Program-made: the position numbers and the translations under genes
The notes under the pieces: model-generated
What the model was told of the DNA's origin: nothing
Seen by the model: only the letters and a program-made list of their open reading frames with translations
Database searches by the model: none
In this document: in pieces, positions 1-5,115 of the stretch
How positions within the stretch are numbered: position 1 is the first letter of the stretch
How the letters are laid out: every line of letters begins with the position of its first letter
Source: a virus
Reading direction: 5' to 3' (one strand)
DNA: 29,673 nt
IMG/VR virus record: IMGVR_UViG_3300010389_000088
Location: 1 to 29,673 of that record

Positions 1-6
1 CCTCCC

Positions 7-52
7 TACGGTCGGGGTCGGTGCTGCTCACCGCAGCGGGGCTTACCGAGAT
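7..52. repeat. Dispersed non-coding repeat, copy a (partial)
   Basis: This shares TACGGTCGG near its start and GCGGGGCTTACCGAGATA at its end with copies at 796-870 and 2719-2774. No ORF with a recognisable start signal covers it, and its function is unknown. The similarity was judged by eye and is weakest for this copy. Confidence 0.35.
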
Positions 53-116
53 ATCCACAGCTTATCCACATCTTGTGGAAAAGGTTATCCACAAGTTTTC
101 CACAGGTTGTGGACAG
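51..116. promoter_or_regulatory. DnaA-box-like cluster A
   Basis: Six 9-mers match or nearly match the bacterial DnaA box TTATCCACA: 51-59 (one mismatch), 62-70 (exact), 74-82 (inverted TTTTCCACA), 85-93 (exact), 96-104 (TTTTCCACA) and about 108-116 (inverted TGTCCACA core). Neighbouring boxes face each other with 2-3 bp between them. The cluster lies downstream of the leftward gene at 148-399. Binding of host DnaA, for origin function or titration, is inferred. Confidence 0.65.
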
Positions 117-139
117 CCCCCGCCCGGTGTGGGCGGGGG
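117..139 (-). terminator. Hairpin terminator of the 148-399 gene
   Basis: A GC-only stem, CCCCCGCCC / GGGCGGGGG with a 5-nt loop, sits directly after the stop codon of the leftward gene. There is no U-tract, which is common for actinobacterial terminators. Confidence 0.55.
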
Positions 140-147
140 TCGCCGGG

Positions 148-399
148 TCACCACTCAACCGCCCGGTGGCGTGAACCGCCCAACGTCGACCCGCAAGCGT
201 CGCACGGTGACCACGAGAACGGGTCGCAGTATTCGGCGTCATCGCCGCAATCTAGCACGAACGAGTGGCCGTTGCGCACGGCAACGACACGCTCGTCGGT
301 ATCGTAGTCCGGCAGCTCTCCGTTGGCCTGAAAGTGTGCGCAATCTTCGCACACCCACAGATAGGCGGTCGGCTCGGTGATTTCGTGTGTGTTGGTCAT
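148..399 (-). CDS. Small protein with two CxxC pairs (83 aa)
   Basis: Begins MTNTHEITEPT. The start was chosen because the -10 box (TAGTGT) lies exactly 7 nt upstream of this ATG, as at most genes here, so the mRNA should be leaderless; an ATG 12 codons upstream would lie inside the promoter. The product has CEDC near residue 18 and CDAC near residue 67, a spacing that could hold one zinc ion, and an acidic middle. No family is recognised. It is monocistronic and followed by a hairpin. Confidence 0.75.
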   Translation of the reverse strand: MTNTHEITEPTAYLWVCEDCAHFQANGELPDYDTDERVVAVRNGHSFVLDCGDDAEYCDPFSWSPCDACGSTLGGSRHRAVEW

Positions 400-406
400 A
401 GGTGAA

Positions 407-435
407 ACACTACAGGAAAACCGAACCCGTGCCAA
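407..435 (-). promoter_or_regulatory. Promoter, leaderless gene 148-399
   Basis: TTGGCA-N17-TAGTGT, 7 nt before the ATG. Confidence 0.75.
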
Positions 436-480
436 CCCCTACGGCGAGAAAATTTCTTTTCTGATTTTTTCGTTCTGGGG

Positions 481-509
481 TTGTGTCTCGGCGTTGGGGG
501 CAGTAGTCT
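481..509 (+). promoter_or_regulatory. Promoter, leaderless gene 517-696
   Basis: TTGTGT-N17-TAGTCT, 7 nt before the ATG; divergent from the promoter at 407-435. Confidence 0.75.
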
Positions 510-516
510 CATGTAC

Positions 517-696
517 ATGAACACACACAAGGAATACAACGTCACTTGGACAGACACCGACGGCGACACGGTCACGGTCACGGTTCTGGCCACGAGCCGG
601 AATGACGCCCGCGAGGCGTGGCGCCGGGTCATGCGGTTGGCAGGCGACACCCTGCCCCCGGCGGTCGGTCGCCCGACCGTGGCGGTGGCCATGTGA
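517..696 (+). CDS. Small hypothetical protein (59 aa)
   Basis: Starts MNTHKEYNVTWTDTDGD at the ATG predicted by the 7-nt leaderless rule; an in-frame ATG at 511 lies between -10 and start. Residues 5-25 alternate in beta-strand fashion (YNVTWTDTDGDTVTVTVLA) before a short arginine-rich helix. No family recognised. It is transcribed divergently from the 148-399 gene and followed at once by an 11-bp hairpin. Confidence 0.75.
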   Translation: MNTHKEYNVTWTDTDGDTVTVTVLATSRNDAREAWRRVMRLAGDTLPPAVGRPTVAVAM

Positions 697-703
697 CCGC
701 ACC

Positions 704-729
704 GCCCCTGCCCCTACGGGGGCGGGGGC
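704..729 (+). terminator. Hairpin terminator of the 517-696 gene
   Basis: An 11-bp stem, GCCCCTGCCCC / GGGGCGGGGGC (one T-G pair), with a TACG loop, 7 nt after the stop codon. Confidence 0.6.
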
Positions 730-795
730 ACCCGCAAGGGTGAGAGTTTTAGACTATCGGCCCGCCCCGCTACGCCTATCGGCGCTCGCGATGGC

Positions 796-870
796 GGTTA
801 CGGTCGCAACGTCCCGCCCTCGCTTGCGCTCGGACGAAGCGTCAAGCGCTGATGCGGGGCTCACCGATAG
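796..870. repeat. Dispersed non-coding repeat, copy b
   Basis: Shares, in order, TTACGGT, AACGTCC, CTTGCGC and GCGGGGCTCACCG with the copy at 2719-2774. It lies in the roughly 200-bp gene-free stretch between 697 and 897, where I see only this repeat and hairpins. Confidence 0.45.
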
Positions 871-889
871 GGGGCGGTTGCCCGCCCCC
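870..889 (-). terminator. Hairpin terminator of the 898-1020 gene
   Basis: GGGGGCGG-TTGC-CCGCCCCC, an 8-bp GC stem 8 nt past the stop of the leftward gene. Confidence 0.5.
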
Positions 890-897
890 GGTGTCGG

Positions 898-1020
898 TCA
901 CTTCTTGTCGCGTGGCTTTTGCGACCCCCGTGCGGGGTTGTGGCGCCCGCTGGCGACGAACCGCGAGGCGGTGCGCAAGGTTGGCGGGCGGATTGGTTCG
1001 GTTCCTTGATTCCCTGTCAT
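898..1020 (-). CDS. Small basic protein (40 aa), leaderless
   Basis: The sequence runs MTGNQGTEPIRP to KPRDKK: basic, Arg- and Pro-rich, without a recognised domain. The start rests on the promoter, TTGCTT-N17-TAGTCT with 7 nt to the ATG, exactly as at its neighbours. It is followed by a hairpin. The reading frame extends upstream, but that part lies inside the promoter. Given the size, the promoter is the main evidence that the gene is real. Confidence 0.6.
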   Translation of the reverse strand: MTGNQGTEPIRPPTLRTASRFVASGRHNPARGSQKPRDKK

Positions 1021-1027
1021 GTGGTAC

Positions 1028-1056
1028 AGACTAGGGCACCCGCACCGGAAAAGCAA
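1028..1056 (-). promoter_or_regulatory. Promoter, leaderless gene 898-1020
   Basis: TTGCTT-N17-TAGTCT, 7 nt before the ATG. Confidence 0.7.
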
Positions 1057-1092
1057 CCCCATCGGGGAAATTTTCCCGGAAAAATGCAAGCA

Positions 1093-1112
1093 CCCGCCCC
1101 CGTAGGGGCGGG
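1093..1112 (-). terminator. Hairpin terminator of the 1136-1411 gene
   Basis: CCCGCCCC-CGTA-GGGGCGGG, an 8-bp stem about 24 nt past the stop codon. Confidence 0.5.
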
Positions 1113-1135
1113 CACCCGCTGGCGTGGCGTGTCGG

Positions 1136-1411
1136 TCACCCGAACACGCTGGCGTAGTTGTGGGCGATGCCAGCGCCCGACAGAATGATGCCTGTCCCGC
1201 ACTTATCGGACATCGAACCCCAACCGGGGTTCACGGCGGTCACCGTGTCGTCGGCGTTCACGTCGAACATGTGCGTCGTGTGGTGGACGATGGCCACCGA
1301 ACCGTCGGGGCGGGCGTGTGCTTCCCATGTAGACGCCACGGCGTGACCCTTGCGGGCGCGGGCGGTAGCGATGAGACGACGGCGTGATGTGGTTTTTGCT
1401 GGTGTGTTCAT
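1136..1411 (-). CDS. Hypothetical protein (91 aa), leaderless
   Basis: Starts MNTPAKTTSRRRLIATARARKGHAVASTW. The start is fixed by TTGCAA-N17-TAGTTT and a 7-nt gap. The N-terminus is strongly basic (residues 5-20); the rest is a mixed segment with HHTTHMFDV and a Gly/Ser-rich end (SMSDKCGTGIILSGAGIAHNY). No family recognised. Monocistronic with a hairpin behind it. Confidence 0.75.
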   Translation of the reverse strand: MNTPAKTTSRRRLIATARARKGHAVASTWEAHARPDGSVAIVHHTTHMFDVNADDTVTAVNPGWGSMSDKCGTGIILSGAGIAHNYASVFG

Positions 1412-1418
1412 GTAGCTA

Positions 1419-1447
1419 AAACTAGCGCATAGCGTCGCCCGTTGCAA
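1419..1447 (-). promoter_or_regulatory. Promoter, leaderless gene 1136-1411
   Basis: TTGCAA-N17-TAGTTT, 7 nt before the ATG. Confidence 0.75.
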
Positions 1448-1515
1448 CCCGTGCACCATCATTCCTACAGATAAGCGCACATCTCAGAAAAAGATAGGAA
1501 AATCCTAGCTAGGGG

Positions 1516-1544
1516 TTGCGTCGGGGGTTCGGTTCCTGTATCGT
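1516..1544 (+). promoter_or_regulatory. Promoter of the 1558-1731 gene
   Basis: GGGTTGCGT-N17-TATCGT. The gap to the ATG is 13 nt rather than 7, giving a leader of only about 6 nt. Confidence 0.65.
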
Positions 1545-1557
1545 TCGGGGTGTGGAA

Positions 1558-1731
1558 ATGAGAAACCCAAACCCCAGCACCATCAAACCGTCGACACGCC
1601 TTTTTGAGGTGTTCGACCCGACCCGGAACGGCATCGTCACATGGGGCGGTCCCCGCAAGTGCGCCGAATACATCGCGCGCCTACCGGAACACCGTCGCAA
1701 GGTGGCGGTCATGCGACCCGCCAGCCGGTGA
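1558..1731 (+). CDS. Small hypothetical protein (57 aa)
   Basis: Begins MRNPNPSTIKPSTRLFEVFDP and ends RRKVAVMRPASR; basic, with WGGPRKCAEYIARLPEHRRKVAV suggesting a C-terminal helix. The start was chosen by its distance from the promoter; GGGGTGTGGAA just upstream could also serve as a weak ribosome site. No family recognised. A long GC hairpin follows. Confidence 0.7.
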   Translation: MRNPNPSTIKPSTRLFEVFDPTRNGIVTWGGPRKCAEYIARLPEHRRKVAVMRPASR

Positions 1732-1739
1732 CCCGGCGA

Positions 1740-1766
1740 GGGGGCGGGGGGCGACCCCCGTCCCCC
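1740..1766 (+). terminator. Hairpin terminator of the 1558-1731 gene
   Basis: A stem of about 11 bp made of G and C runs (GGGGGCGGGGG against CCCCCGTCCCC) 9 nt past the stop codon. Confidence 0.5.
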
Positions 1767-1783
1767 ATCGGGGAGTCCCGGAG

Positions 1784-1851
1784 TTATCCACACCCTGTGG
1801 ATAAGTCTGTGGATAAAGTTTTCCACAACCTGTGGATAAAGCTGTGGAAAA
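1784..1851. promoter_or_regulatory. DnaA-box-like cluster B
   Basis: Six boxes: TTATCCACA at 1784-1792; TGTGGATAA at 1796-1804, 1808-1816 and 1831-1839; TTTTCCACA at 1819-1827; TGTGGAAAA at 1843-1851. Two inverted pairs (1784/1796 and 1819/1831) are each separated by 3 bp. The cluster lies in the convergent gap between the genes ending at 1731 and 1905. Confidence 0.7.
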
Positions 1852-1893
1852 CCAAGATGGGGGCGGGACTAGACTACCTCTCTCTAAAACACC

Positions 1894-1907
1894 CAATGGT
1901 GTTCCTA
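1894..1907 (+). promoter_or_regulatory. 14-bp asymmetric site, copy 1
   Basis: CAATGGTGTTCCTA. Upstream CTCTAAAAC resembles the extension of other intergenic copies. The stop codon of the leftward 1905-2135 gene lies inside it. Here, and only here, AACACC-CAAT-GGTGTT forms a perfect hairpin. Confidence 0.6.
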
Positions 1908-2135
1908 CCGTTCCGGTACACCATGGTGCTGCATGACGGCGCTCACGGCGATAGACATGGCCTCCAAAGTGGAACGCATGCTGTAGAACCGTACGCCCCT
2001 ATCGCTCAGTTCTTCCATGTTGAGTGCCAAAGTGTCCAGCAACCGCATGGAGTCCGCTAGCAACGCCTCTGTGACCTCGTAGGACGAGTTCAGAATGTCC
2101 TCTACTGCTTCTAGGGGTGACTGATCTGTGCTCAT
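1905..2135 (-). CDS. Hypothetical protein (76 aa), likely helical
   Basis: MSTDQSPLEAVEDILNSSYE onward; acidic and helix-forming (EALLADSMRLLDTLALNMEELSDR), no domain recognised. The start overlaps the stop of the upstream 2132-2332 gene as ATGA, with AGGAGGTG about 6 nt before it, so the two are translated together from one mRNA. Its stop codon falls inside copy 1 of the 14-bp site. Confidence 0.8.
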   Translation of the reverse strand: MSTDQSPLEAVEDILNSSYEVTEALLADSMRLLDTLALNMEELSDRGVRFYSMRSTLEAMSIAVSAVMQHHGVPER

Positions 2136-2332
2136 CGGTACACCTCCTTGAGCCATTCGTCGTTTGCCCAGCGCATAGCGTCTTGTAGGCAGGTCTCGCC
2201 ACGGAACTTCCGTGTGGCTCCAGTCCGCATGTGCATGACCTGAGCCTTGAGCGGGTCGGTCTTGTGCTCCATGACGGCATAGTCGCCCTCTGCTGTGTAG
2301 TCGATCCAGTCGGTTACTTTGTCTGTGTTCAT
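2132..2332 (-). CDS. Hypothetical protein (66 aa), leaderless
   Basis: MNTDKVTDWIDYTAEGDYAV; contains ATRKFRGETCLQDAMRWANDEW. First gene of a two-gene unit with 1905-2135. The start is fixed by TTGTGT-N17-TATACT and the 7-nt gap. No family recognised. Confidence 0.8.
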   Translation of the reverse strand: MNTDKVTDWIDYTAEGDYAVMEHKTDPLKAQVMHMRTGATRKFRGETCLQDAMRWANDEWLKEVYR

Positions 2333-2339
2333 GGGAGTA

Positions 2340-2368
2340 AGTATAGGACGACGGGAGGCGGTACACAA
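2340..2368 (-). promoter_or_regulatory. Promoter of the 2332-to-1905 unit
   Basis: TTGTGT-N17-TATACT, 7 nt before the ATG. Confidence 0.75.
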
Positions 2369-2412
2369 CCCCATCGGCAAAGTTTTTTCGTCAAATTTAT
2401 TTGCCTTGAGTG

Positions 2413-2441
2413 TTGCTTTTGCCGGTGGGATACCCTACACT
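2413..2441 (+). promoter_or_regulatory. Promoter of the 2449-2703 RNA
   Basis: TTGCTT-N17-TACACT. Seven nt after the -10 box the predicted start falls at 2448-2449, the first base of the long helix. No start codon follows. Confidence 0.75.
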
Positions 2442-2448
2442 GTTCTTA

Positions 2449-2703
2449 TTGACAACTGAAGAGAGGACAACGACCGGCGAGGCACCGAATAGCCCGCCCG
2501 TTGACCACACCGCTGACGGCTAACGACCACGACTCGCACTAGATGCGAGCGATCCCTGAACGAACGGTGTGCGAGGGTAGGGGGAATGCGAGTGAAGTCG
2601 GAGAACTCCACGAAAGCCGAGCCGAGGGCAACCCGGCGTGCGCACAAGGGGCGAGAGTAGGCGAAGCGAGTAGCGGGGGCGTTGTTCTCTCTTGAGTTGT
2701 CAA
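2449..2703 (+). ncRNA. Candidate structured RNA with 24-bp closing helix
   Basis: Positions 2449-2472 (TTGACAACTG...GACAACG) pair with 2680-2703 (CGTTGTTCTC...GTTGTCAA): 22 Watson-Crick pairs, one G-U and one mismatch. Inside, further helices are visible: CTCGCA-CTAGA-TGCGAG, GGCG-A-GGC...GCC-CGCC, GUGUGCG with CGUGCGCAC, and GCC-GA-GGG-CAA-CCC-GGC, consistent with a multibranched RNA of about 255 nt. The promoter ends 7 nt before the helix. I could not match it by eye to RNase P RNA, tmRNA, 6S RNA or a riboswitch. No plausible protein is encoded on the plus strand. Confidence 0.7.
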
Positions 2704-2718
2704 CTCATTTACGTTGAC

Positions 2719-2774
2719 GTTTACGGTGGGAACGTCCTGCTTGCGCCTTTGGCTCAGCGGGGCTCACCGGTATA
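2719..2774. repeat. Dispersed non-coding repeat, copy c
   Basis: TTACGGT...AACGTCC...CTTGCGC...GCGGGGCTCACCG, as at 796-870. It lies between the 3' end of the large RNA and the facing promoter at 2803-2831. It includes GACGTT/AACGTC arms able to form a 6-bp hairpin. Confidence 0.45.
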
Positions 2775-2802
2775 CCAGAGCCTCTCCTCTAGGTATGTGA
2801 CC

Positions 2803-2831
2803 AGTATAGCAGGGTAGGGGCGAGGATACAA
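2803..2831 (-). promoter_or_regulatory. Orphan leftward promoter facing the large RNA
   Basis: GGGGTTGTAT-N17-TATACT. The predicted start near 2795 is followed by no start codon; the transcript opens with TACC-T-AGAG...CTCT-GGTA, a hairpin, and would run antisense into 2449-2703. Confidence 0.55.
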
Positions 2832-2849
2832 CCCCTACCCTGCTTTTTC
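2808..2849. terminator. 13-bp hairpin with T-tract on the plus strand
   Basis: AGCAGGGTAGGGG and CCCCTACCCTGCT (2808-2820 / 2832-2844) pair perfectly, followed rightward by TTTTT. This would end the rightward RNA. The leftward orphan promoter's -35 box lies in its loop. Confidence 0.7.
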
Positions 2850-2887
2850 TCAGAGGCTGGCCTTGACCTTCTCTTTCAGCGCCTCCT

Positions 2888-3124
2888 CTAGCGTGTGGCG
2901 GGTTCAAACACGCCTGCCTCAATCAGCGTCAGAACGTGCTGCACGGCCTTGTTATGGTCATCGTAGGTTCCCATGACCTTGCTATAGTCAAACGGCCCAA
3001 AGATACACGTTTCGTCCAGTGGGGTCTTGGTGCCGAACACGCGGTAGTGTACGGACGATACCTCAATCTCACCTTGCTCGGTGTGAATGATAGTTAGGAT
3101 GTGGGGTCTGATTGTTTCTTGCAT
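2888..3124 (-). CDS. Hypothetical protein (78 aa)
   Basis: MQETIRPHILTIIHTEQGEIEV onward, with beta-strand-like N-terminal half and a C-terminal helix (NKAVQHVLTLIEAGVFEPATR). Unlike its neighbours it has a ribosome site, GAGAAGG, 8-9 nt before the ATG, and I cannot place a standard promoter; TATAGAT lies 23 nt upstream. Divergent from 3284-3490. No family recognised. Confidence 0.75.
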   Translation of the reverse strand: MQETIRPHILTIIHTEQGEIEVSSVHYRVFGTKTPLDETCIFGPFDYSKVMGTYDDHNKAVQHVLTLIEAGVFEPATR

Positions 3125-3186
3125 GTGTACACCTTCTCATATCTATAGGCACATGTCAAGCCTATCGGGCATATTTCTAAATAAAG

Positions 3187-3219
3187 TTATCCACAACCTG
3201 TGGATAACCCTGTGGAAAA
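3187..3219. promoter_or_regulatory. DnaA-box-like cluster C
   Basis: TTATCCACA (3187-3195) faces TGTGGATAA (3199-3207) across 3 bp, forming a 10-bp perfect palindrome arm; TGTGGAAAA follows at 3211-3219. It sits in a divergent gap, so it cannot be a terminator for either neighbour. Confidence 0.65.
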
Positions 3220-3246
3220 AGAAATCTGAAAAAATCCTGTTTCGAC

Positions 3247-3277
3247 TTGACCGGTGCGTTCCGAGTGTGCCTATAAT
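3247..3277 (+). promoter_or_regulatory. Promoter, leaderless gene 3284-3490
   Basis: TTGACC-N19-TATAAT, 6 nt before the ATG; the spacer is longer than at the other promoters. Confidence 0.55.
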
Positions 3278-3283
3278 GTACAC

Positions 3284-3490
3284 ATGAACAACACCACAGA
3301 AATCCAAATCAACCCTTTCCACCTCGCACAGACGATTGCAGCTCTCCGCATCGAAGTGCGGACAGGCCTTCGCCACAGCCGTGGGAGCGTCTGGAAGATG
3401 GCTAAGGAGACCTACGGGGTCACCGGTAACAAAGAGGCGGTTCTCAAGAAGTTGGAGGTTCTACACGAACTGGTAAAGACCGCCGAGTGA
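3284..3490 (+). CDS. Hypothetical protein (68 aa), leaderless
   Basis: MNNTTEIQINPFHLAQTIAA onward: helical and basic, with LRIEVRTGLRHSRGSVWKMAKETYGVTGNKEAVLKKLEVLHELV reading like a small helix-turn-helix or helical bundle, though I recognise no family. TATAAT ends 6 nt before the ATG. A terminator hairpin follows. Confidence 0.75.
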   Translation: MNNTTEIQINPFHLAQTIAALRIEVRTGLRHSRGSVWKMAKETYGVTGNKEAVLKKLEVLHELVKTAE

Positions 3491-3496
3491 GAGCGA

Positions 3497-3528
3497 GGGG
3501 GTGGGGCTCCGGCCTCACCCCCACTTTT
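3497..3528 (+). terminator. Terminator of the 3284-3490 gene
   Basis: GGGGGTGGGGC and GCCTCACCCCC pair over 11 bp (one G-T), loop TCCG, followed by ACTTTT. Confidence 0.65.
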
Positions 3529-3545
3529 CCACAGCTTGTGGATAA
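3525..3545. promoter_or_regulatory. DnaA-box-like cluster D
   Basis: TTTTCCACA (3525-3533) faces TGTGGATAA (3537-3545) across 3 bp, the same arrangement as the pairs in clusters A to C. Confidence 0.55.
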
Positions 3546-3555
3546 CTAACGGAAA

Positions 3556-3584
3556 GCCCCGCCAAGCCATTCGGCTAGCGGGGC
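3556..3584 (-). terminator. Hairpin downstream of the 3649-3804 gene
   Basis: GCCCCGC/GCGGGGC with inner AGCC-ATTC-GGCT; read leftward it is followed by TTTCCG. The 64 bp between it and the gene hold no start codon in a usable frame. Confidence 0.55.
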
Positions 3585-3648
3585 GGTTCGGCGGTCTGTT
3601 CAGCTCTGTTATTAGGCTAGCACTCGGCAAGCCCCGGCGGGCTAGGGC

Positions 3649-3804
3649 TCAGCCCCACGCCCCCTTCCGGCACGCCTCTCGGCTTGCCTTCCGGCGCTTG
3701 TTGGGCACGGTCTGTGCCCGTAGACGGTTACCGTCTGCGAACGCCTGCCTATCCTCGGCGCTCCAGCCTCGGCGGGTGTTGGTGGTGGTGTTGCTCTTGC
3801 TCAT
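3649..3804 (-). CDS. Small basic protein (51 aa), leaderless
   Basis: MSKSNTTTNTRRGWSAEDRQ onward, ending KASREACRKGAWG. About a quarter of the residues are Arg or Lys, suggesting nucleic-acid contact, but no family is recognised. The ATG is 6 nt from a TACAAT -10 box. The upstream gene's strong hairpin abuts the -35 box. Confidence 0.65.
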   Translation of the reverse strand: MSKSNTTTNTRRGWSAEDRQAFADGNRLRAQTVPNKRRKASREACRKGAWG

Positions 3805-3810
3805 GACATC

Positions 3811-3838
3811 ATTGTACCACCCGCTAGGGTAAAAGCAA
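3811..3838 (-). promoter_or_regulatory. Promoter, leaderless gene 3649-3804
   Basis: TTGCTT-N16-TACAAT, 6 nt before the ATG. Confidence 0.65.
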
Positions 3839-3872
3839 CCCTCTAGGTGAGATTTTTCCCACCTAGAGGGTC
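3837..3872 (-). terminator. Terminator of the 3881-4171 gene
   Basis: ACCCTCTAGGTG and CACCTAGAGGGT form a perfect 12-bp stem; read leftward TTGCTTTT follows, so the run of T after the hairpin is also the next gene's -35 box. Confidence 0.7.
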
Positions 3873-3880
3873 GCCCCCTA

Positions 3881-4171
3881 TCAGACGGTCACCTCCTGAG
3901 TGCGGTAGGTGATGGTGCTAGTGCGTGATGAGTAGGTCTCTACGGCTGCGTTCTTGATGGCGTTGGCTGCGCGCCCCGCCGACTCTCCGGCGTCTGCAAT
4001 GAGCCTCAGAGCCTCAGCCATGCCACCCTCTAGGGTGTAGATGTGGCTGAACCCGCCGTCGTTCTTCCAGTAGACCATGACGCTACCGTCGTGCCAGAGC
4101 ACGATTCGGGTGACAGCGGTGCTGTCAGCGGTGGCGAGTACGATTCCTGTTTCTGTGGTATGTGCTTTCAT
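3881..4171 (-). CDS. Hypothetical protein (96 aa), leaderless
   Basis: MKAHTTETGIVLATADSTAVTRIVLWHDGSVMVYWKNDG onward: two or three beta strands, then a helix (EGGMAEALRLIADAGESAGRAANAIKNAA) and a Thr/Ser-rich tail. Start from TTGTGC-N17-TAGTCT plus 7 nt. No family recognised. Divergent from 4288-4434. Confidence 0.8.
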   Translation of the reverse strand: MKAHTTETGIVLATADSTAVTRIVLWHDGSVMVYWKNDGGFSHIYTLEGGMAEALRLIADAGESAGRAANAIKNAAVETYSSRTSTITYRTQEVTV

Positions 4172-4178
4172 GTGTGTA

Positions 4179-4207
4179 AGACTACAGGCATCAGCCCACG
4201 AGCACAA
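4179..4207 (-). promoter_or_regulatory. Promoter, leaderless gene 3881-4171
   Basis: TTGTGC-N17-TAGTCT, 7 nt before the ATG. Confidence 0.75.
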
Positions 4208-4251
4208 CCCCTAGACCGGGATTTTTTCTTTTTATTTTTCGGGCTCAAGGG

Positions 4252-4280
4252 TTGCGGTTACCGAATACATAGGGTAAAGT
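4252..4280 (+). promoter_or_regulatory. Promoter, leaderless gene 4288-4434
   Basis: GGGTTGCGG-N17-TAAAGT, 7 nt before the ATG. Confidence 0.75.
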
Positions 4281-4287
4281 TACATGC

Positions 4288-4434
4288 ATGAACCACAACG
4301 ACTACGAAAACGACATCTTCTACACCGACCGTGAGGAGTTCTACGAGGCTCCAGAGGAGGCGTGGGAGTACGACCACGGGGGCTACGAGGACTACGAGCC
4401 CAACCCCTACGACGGCACCTACAGCGAGTGCTGA
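4288..4434 (+). CDS. Acidic Tyr-rich protein (48 aa), leaderless
   Basis: MNHNDYENDIFYTDREEFYE onward, ending NPYDGTYSEC. Nearly all of it is Asp, Glu, Tyr and Asn, with no hydrophobic core, so it may be a disordered or DNA-mimicking peptide; that is speculation. The start obeys the 7-nt rule and a strong terminator follows about 60 nt later. Confidence 0.7.
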   Translation: MNHNDYENDIFYTDREEFYEAPEEAWEYDHGGYEDYEPNPYDGTYSEC

Positions 4435-4497
4435 AGGCAAAATAGATCGGACTGGGATAGGGGTGGCGGACAACAAACTCCGCAACCGACGCCAGTG

Positions 4498-4532
4498 AAA
4501 CCCACCCCCGCAGCTGGGGGTGGGTTTCGTTT
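4498..4532 (+). terminator. Terminator after the 4288-4434 gene
   Basis: AAACCCACCCCC and GGGGGTGGGTTT pair over 12 bp, loop GCAGCT, followed by CGTTT. The gene-free 4435-4748 stretch otherwise holds only GC-rich inverted repeats. Confidence 0.7.
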
Positions 4533-4722
4533 ACCCTTTCGGGGCTCCCCCGCCTGCCTCGCTTCCCCTCTCGGGGAGAGGTTTACACATCTATCGGAGA
4601 GCCCCGCCTGTCGGCGGACACCGACGAGACATCTGTACTATCCTGTCTCTCGGGAAGCCCCGCCTCACCTTGTGGGCGGGCGGGGCGTGTCGGCGGTAGC
4701 AGACAGCACGCCGGGGCTGGTC

Positions 4723-4742
4723 GGGAGGGGTCTCCCCCTCCC
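4723..4742 (-). terminator. Hairpin terminator of the 4749-4892 gene
   Basis: GGGAGGGG and CCCCTCCC, an 8-bp stem ending 6 nt past the stop codon. Confidence 0.5.
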
Positions 4743-4748
4743 TCCCTC

Positions 4749-4892
4749 TCATTGGGCGATGAGTTCTCGTGCTACCTCTTCCAAGTAGTCCTCGTGCTCC
4801 AAGTAGGACTCGTAGCACCCTCCGCATAGGTCGTCCAGCGAGTCCGCCAGAGCGCATCGGAGGTTGTGGTTGTTGTTGTGGTTGTTGTTCAT
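4749..4892 (-). CDS. Small acidic protein (47 aa), leaderless
   Basis: MNNNHNNNHNLRCALADSLD onward, ending EVARELIAQ. An Asn/His-rich N-terminus (possibly metal-binding) precedes CGGC and an acidic helix. TAGAGT lies 7 nt before the ATG. No family recognised. Confidence 0.7.
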   Translation of the reverse strand: MNNNHNNNHNLRCALADSLDDLCGGCYESYLEHEDYLEEVARELIAQ

Positions 4893-4899
4893 GTCATGA

Positions 4900-4928
4900 A
4901 CTCTACCAGCACCTACCGAAATACGCAA
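4900..4928 (-). promoter_or_regulatory. Promoter, leaderless gene 4749-4892
   Basis: TTGCGT-N17-TAGAGT, 7 nt before the ATG. Confidence 0.75.
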
Positions 4929-5079
4929 CCCTTTAGGTGATATTTTTGAGATTTCTTTCTAAGGTACCTAGAGCTCGCTCTAACGGCATAAACCTAATCT
5001 TAGGTATCCCAGAGGCTCCGGTATGGTTGCGAGGCTCTGAGAGGCATACAGACGCCATACAGAGCAAAACGAGAAAAGC

Positions 5080-5097
5080 CCCACCCTTTCGGGTGGG
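5080..5097 (-). terminator. Terminator of the 5116-5379 gene
   Basis: CCCACCC-TTTC-GGGTGGG; read leftward it is followed by GGCTTTTCTCG. Confidence 0.65.
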
Positions 5098-5115
5098 TAC
5101 TCCTCTCCTCTCCTA

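Noticed and set aside
2435-2647. Leftward ORF of 70 codons within the large RNA
   Set aside because: No ribosome site or promoter at the start; the open frame is a by-product of GC-rich RNA stems.
4530-4722. GC-rich inverted repeats (GCCCCGCC etc.) as possible RNA or CRISPR-like array
   Set aside because: Arms are irregular and unevenly spaced; no repeat-spacer pattern and no orphan promoter of the usual form.
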